Shown: piece after piece, positions 39,001 through 41,560 of the stretch
Position numbering within the stretch: position 1 is the first letter of the stretch
Layout of the letters: every line of letters begins with the position of its first letter
Assembly (NCBI GenBank): GCA_022562295.1
Contig: JADFPO010000022.1
Coordinates: 1 to 41,560 of the forward strand
Reading direction: 5' to 3'
Origin: Gemmatimonadota bacterium
GTDB lineage: Bacteria; Gemmatimonadota; Gemmatimonadetes; Gemmatimonadales; GWC2-71-9
Length of the DNA stretch: 41,560 bases
Position numbers and translations under genes: made by a program
The notes under the pieces: model-generated
Seen by the model: the letters and a program-made list of their open reading frames with translations, nothing else
What the model was told of the DNA's origin: nothing
Databases searched by the model: none

Positions 39001-40164
39001 ATGGGCCCGGCGGTGGGTGACAGCCGGCCGGGACTCGTCTCTCGGCCATCGGGATCTATCGGGGTGCTCGGTCGCGCGGCCCTTCTCGTGTGCACCTGCA
39101 CCGTGATGGGGCAGGGGAGGGCGCAGGCACAGACCGCTGAGCCGGCCGATTCTCTTCCCGCCAAGGGCAGTAGCTGGGCGCTCCTGCCATCTGTCTACTA
39201 CACGCCTGAGACGAGACTCGCAGCCGGGTTCGCACTGCAAGGCTTCTTCAGACTTCCGGGCAACTCGCCCACGACCCGGTCGTCGAACATACTCGCGGCG
39301 CTGATCTATACGCAGAACAAGCAGGTCATCGCGCTCGTCCGGCCTCGGCTCTACTTGCAGGACCGCCAATACGAGCTGAGCGGGTCGCTCGAGTACTTCA
39401 AGTACCCGGACAAGTTCTATGGAATAGGCAACGACACCCCGGACAGTGCAGAGGAGCTCTATACGACCGGTACGCTTCGGCTTTACTTCGAGGTGCTCGG
39501 TCGCGTACGAAACGACTTTTACTTTGGCGCGCATCTCGAGGTAATCAAGCAGAAACTGTTGGAAACCCTGCCGGGGGGAGCGCTGGCGGCTGGAGGTGTG
39601 GTGGGAAGTGCTGGGGGCTGGGCGCCGGCCCTGGGGTTTCAGGCCGTGTGGGATAGTCGCGACAACATCAACTACCCGGCAACCGGATCCTATCGGCGAA
39701 TCGACGCGACGACTTCGCAAGGCGTATGGGGAAGCGATTACAGCTACAATCGATTCCGCATCGACGCGCGCAAGTTCATCCCGCTGGCGCGTTCCCATGT
39801 GCTGGCCGTGCGTGGCTACGCCGCTGTGGCGTCGGGTGGCGCACCGTTCACGCAACTCCCTCGACTCGGTGGGAGTAACCTCATGCGTGGGTTCTTCACG
39901 GGTCGCTATCGCGATCATGCACTCATCGCCGCCCAGGTCGAATACCGGCTGCCGTTAGTGTGGCGGCTCGGCGCGGTGGCCTTTGGCAGTGTCGGGCAGG
40001 TAGCCCCGTCGGTCGGTCTTTTGGGCCTAGACCGATTCCGGTTCGCCGGGGGCGGCGGCCTGCGATTTGCTCTGGTGCCCAGCGAAAGAGTGAACATCCG
40101 AATGGATCTCGCAATGGCGGGAAGTAGTTCAGGATTCTATTTGGCGTTGGGAGAAGCATTTTGA
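39001..40164 (+). CDS. Outer-membrane beta-barrel, BamA/TamA-type (Omp85, D15 domain)
   Basis: The 387-residue exported protein has the layout of a short Omp85-type barrel without POTRA domains. A signal sequence (LGRAALLVCTCTVMGQGRAQAQ) precedes strands starting WALLPSVYYTPETRLAAGFAL. Blocks such as LIYTQNKQVIALVRPRLYL, FYGIGNDTPD, and SRDNINYPATGSYRRIDAT (the D15 'p..G.y' motif) appear. RGFFTGRYRDHALIAAQVEYRLPL carries the conserved R-G-F and the last strand ends in Phe, the usual targeting signal. Short Omp85 members without POTRA are often linked to outer-membrane export or surface lipids. The ATG at 39001 has no clear ribosome site. The stop is followed at once by GAGCTAC heptamers. Confidence 0.85.
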   Translation: MGPAVGDSRPGLVSRPSGSIGVLGRAALLVCTCTVMGQGRAQAQTAEPADSLPAKGSSWALLPSVYYTPETRLAAGFALQGFFRLPGNSPTTRSSNILAALIYTQNKQVIALVRPRLYLQDRQYELSGSLEYFKYPDKFYGIGNDTPDSAEELYTTGTLRLYFEVLGRVRNDFYFGAHLEVIKQKLLETLPGGALAAGGVVGSAGGWAPALGFQAVWDSRDNINYPATGSYRRIDATTSQGVWGSDYSYNRFRIDARKFIPLARSHVLAVRGYAAVASGGAPFTQLPRLGGSNLMRGFFTGRYRDHALIAAQVEYRLPLVWRLGAVAFGSVGQVAPSVGLLGLDRFRFAGGGGLRFALVPSERVNIRMDLAMAGSSSGFYLALGEAF

Positions 40165-40253
40165 TTGAGCTACGAGCCTCGAGCTACGAGCTACGAGCCT
40201 TGGGTTTTGTCCAAACCCCCACTACTCACCGCTCACCACTCGCTACTCACTCC
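40165..40253 (+). repeat. Heptamer inverted array, units GAGCTAC / ACTCACT, between convergent genes
   Basis: Left arm (40165-40200): GAGCTAC-GAGCCTC-GAGCTAC-GAGCTAC-GAGCCT. Right arm (40217-40253): ACTACTC-ACCGCTC-ACCACTC-GCTACTC-ACTCCT. The unit pair is the same as at 23181-23263. The left arm starts just after the Omp85-like stop and the right arm contains the stop codon (minus strand, 40243) of the ABC permease. Confidence 0.85.
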
Positions 40254-41560
40254 TAAGCGCCACCATCGGATCCACCGCGCTCGCGCGGCGTGCCGGCAGG
40301 TAGCACGCGAGGAATGCCACCACCATCAGCACGGACGAAACGCCTGCGTAGGTCGTGATGTCCGTGGGGCGTACCTCGAACAGCAGAGCAGACGCAAAGC
40401 GCGACAGGCCGACCGACGCAACGATCCCCACCAGGAGGCCGGTGCCGGCTAACGCCATCCCGCCGGCCACCACATGTCGCAACACCGACGTACGCTCAGC
40501 CCCCAGCGCCATGCGAATCCCGATTTCCTGCGTGCGCTGCTGCACCGAGTAGGAGATCACGCCATAGAGGCCGACCGACGCAAGCACCACCGCGATCACT
40601 GCGAACACGCCGACGAGGGTGGCGGCGAAACGTTCCGCGCCGATGGAGTCGGAGAGGTAGTCGGTCATGGTTCGGACGTTGTAGATCGGAAGGTGGGAGG
40701 CCAGCGCTTGTACTTCCCTGCGGATGGGGCCGATCAAGCCGGCCGGGCTCGCAGCTGTGCGCACCACAAATGACACGTCTCTTGAAGCCTCGTGTCGGTA
40801 CGGGACATACAACGTTTCGCGGCTGCGGCTTCGCAGACTTTCGTGATGCACGTTTTCCACCACTCCCACGACCTCCGCCCACACGGCATCACCGTCCAAC
40901 GGAAACCCGATCGTCCGTCCTATGACGCTCCCGCTGGGAGCGATTCGCTGGGCCATGGTTTCGTCGACGATCGCCACCCGCCGATCCTGACGGTCGTCTG
41001 CGGCGTCGAAAAACCGTCCACTCAACAGCCGTGTTCCCATAGCGTCGAAATAGCCGGCGGTGATCACCCGGAAGTTGGCTGCGTTCGCGTTCCAGTCTTG
41101 TACGGCTTGGCCCTCGAGGCCATATGGCTGCGTCCATTCGCGACCGCCCAGCGGCAGTCTCCCCACCAGCCCCACCGATGTCACACCTGGTAATACCGCT
41201 ACGCGCTCTTGGAGTTGTTGCACGAAGCGGCTTCGCGCCGCCGGTCCGCGGTAGCTGCCGGGATGACGCAGCGTCACGTCGAACGCGAGTACGCCTTCCG
41301 GTTGAAAGCCGGGTTCAACCTGTTGCAGGCGAACGAAGCTCTTGAACAGGAGACCTGCTCCCACGAGCAGTATGAGCGACAGCGCGACCTCCGAGACGAC
41401 AAGCGTGGCGCGGAGACGCGCGCGCTCGACGGATCCAGCGCCACGCGATTGAAGCAGTTCGCGTCCGTAGCGCATCGACGAATCGAAGGCCGGAGCAACT
41501 CCGAATGCGAACGCGGCAAGCACCGTCGTGACTAACGTGAAACTCAGGACACTGCCGTCC
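40243..41560 (-). CDS. MacB/FtsX-like ABC transporter permease (ADOP type), N-terminus cut by window edge
   Basis: The C-terminal 438 residues of a permease are visible; the frame is open to the right edge, continuing as VTTVLAAFAFGVAPAF. It shows the MacB_PCD periplasmic core (FDVTLRHPGSYRG ... LPGVTSVGLVGRLPL ... VAIVDETMAQRIAPSGSVIG, then VVGVVENVHHESLR). This is followed by the FtsX domain with its terminal helices (FAVIAVVLASVGLYGVISYSV, QEIGIRMALGAERTSVLRHVV, SVLMVVAFLACYLPARRAS) and the ending VDPMVALRSE. Two-FtsX-domain permeases of this kind, of the 'ADOP' type, are abundant in Acidobacteria and Gemmatimonadota and act with a MacB-like ATPase, not present here. Its stop codon is inside a heptamer array. 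Confidence 0.9.
   Translation of the reverse strand, partial: DGSVLSFTLVTTVLAAFAFGVAPAFDSSMRYGRELLQSRGAGSVERARLRATLVVSEVALSLILLVGAGLLFKSFVRLQQVEPGFQPEGVLAFDVTLRHPGSYRGPAARSRFVQQLQERVAVLPGVTSVGLVGRLPLGGREWTQPYGLEGQAVQDWNANAANFRVITAGYFDAMGTRLLSGRFFDAADDRQDRRVAIVDETMAQRIAPSGSVIGRTIGFPLDGDAVWAEVVGVVENVHHESLRSRSRETLYVPYRHEASRDVSFVVRTAASPAGLIGPIRREVQALASHLPIYNVRTMTDYLSDSIGAERFAATLVGVFAVIAVVLASVGLYGVISYSVQQRTQEIGIRMALGAERTSVLRHVVAGGMALAGTGLLVGIVASVGLSRFASALLFEVRPTDITTYAGVSSVLMVVAFLACYLPARRASAVDPMVALRSE

Noticed and set aside
38896-39918. Open minus-strand frame (340 codons) opposite the Omp85-like gene
   Set aside because: Arg-rich antisense translation of a GC-rich barrel gene; no homology signs.
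1-41560. tRNA or rRNA genes
   Set aside because: No cloverleaf with a conserved T-loop (GTTCRANNC) and no rRNA-like sequence was recognised by eye; a tRNAscan run would be needed to be certain.

Overview
This is a gene-dense, GC-rich bacterial stretch. It carries many exported proteases, amidohydrolases and small lipoproteins, Omp85-type outer-membrane machinery, a MacB/FtsX-type permease, an S9 prolyl-oligopeptidase-like peptidase and LVIVD-propeller proteins. This mix, with about 35 short transcription units on both strands, resembles Gemmatimonadota or a related uncultured lineage. That placement is an inference: there is no rRNA or other strong phylogenetic marker here, and the GlnRS only says 'bacterium'.

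Layout. 1-2170: end of an exported HpcH/HpaI-type aldolase, then a complete one-gene insertion sequence with long inverted ends. 2190-5260: msrA, a Spy/CpxP-like periplasmic protein, a small membrane protein and a DUF457 membrane hydrolase. 5260-6080: gene-free, holding two ~85-bp palindromic repeats. 6085-11160: a lipoprotein cyclase, a lipoprotein cyclophilin, a methyltransferase with an in-frame UGA that is probably selenocysteine, a slipin with its GntR regulator, and a DinB-REC fusion. 11237-16463: M28 peptidase, glutaminyl-tRNA synthetase with a YqeY-like tail, and an exported M20-type carbamoylase/hydantoinase. 16460-18510: a decayed gene end, a Uma2 nuclease and a VapBC-type toxin-antitoxin pair. 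18511-19150: two ~220-bp tandem repeats. 19151-25807: gamma-glutamyltransferase, VanZ-like protein, a small unknown, exported FAH-family enzyme, a DUF4173-like membrane protein and a histone-deacetylase-fold hydrolase. 25940-30891: lipoprotein, second cyclophilin, S9 peptidase, MaoC-like hydratase and idi. 31092-35549: a multicopper oxidase cluster and a c-type cytochrome. 35684-41560: exported amidase, a truncated CHRD-like lipoprotein, M14 peptidase, an Omp85-like barrel and the C-terminal part of an ABC permease.

Functional picture. Many products work outside the cytoplasm on peptides, amides and small organic acids (M28, M14, S9, GGT, amidase, carbamoylase, cyclase, FAH-family, aldolase). 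This suggests a scavenger that processes peptide and amide compounds in the periplasm. Protein quality control and redox repair are also represented (two cyclophilins, Spy-like, MsrA, slipin).

Two observations stand out. First, the methyltransferase at 7899-8687 reads through a UGA at a position where relatives have Cys, and a 7-bp hairpin with a GGA loop lies at bacterial SECIS distance. Second, at least nine intergenic sites carry short tandem arrays, mostly of 7-nt period (some 8). Each is built as a G-rich arm followed by a C-rich, roughly complementary arm. The unit differs from site to site (GGTGTCA, GGGGATA, GAGCTAC, GTGAGTA, GGGCAGGC) but the order of the arms does not. The arrays often begin at, or run into, the 3' ends of genes. 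They look like one dispersed repeat class with changeable units. A third point is a shared operator, ACTTTG-N5-CAAAGT, in front of the DUF4173-like gene and idi, implying a common regulator outside the window.
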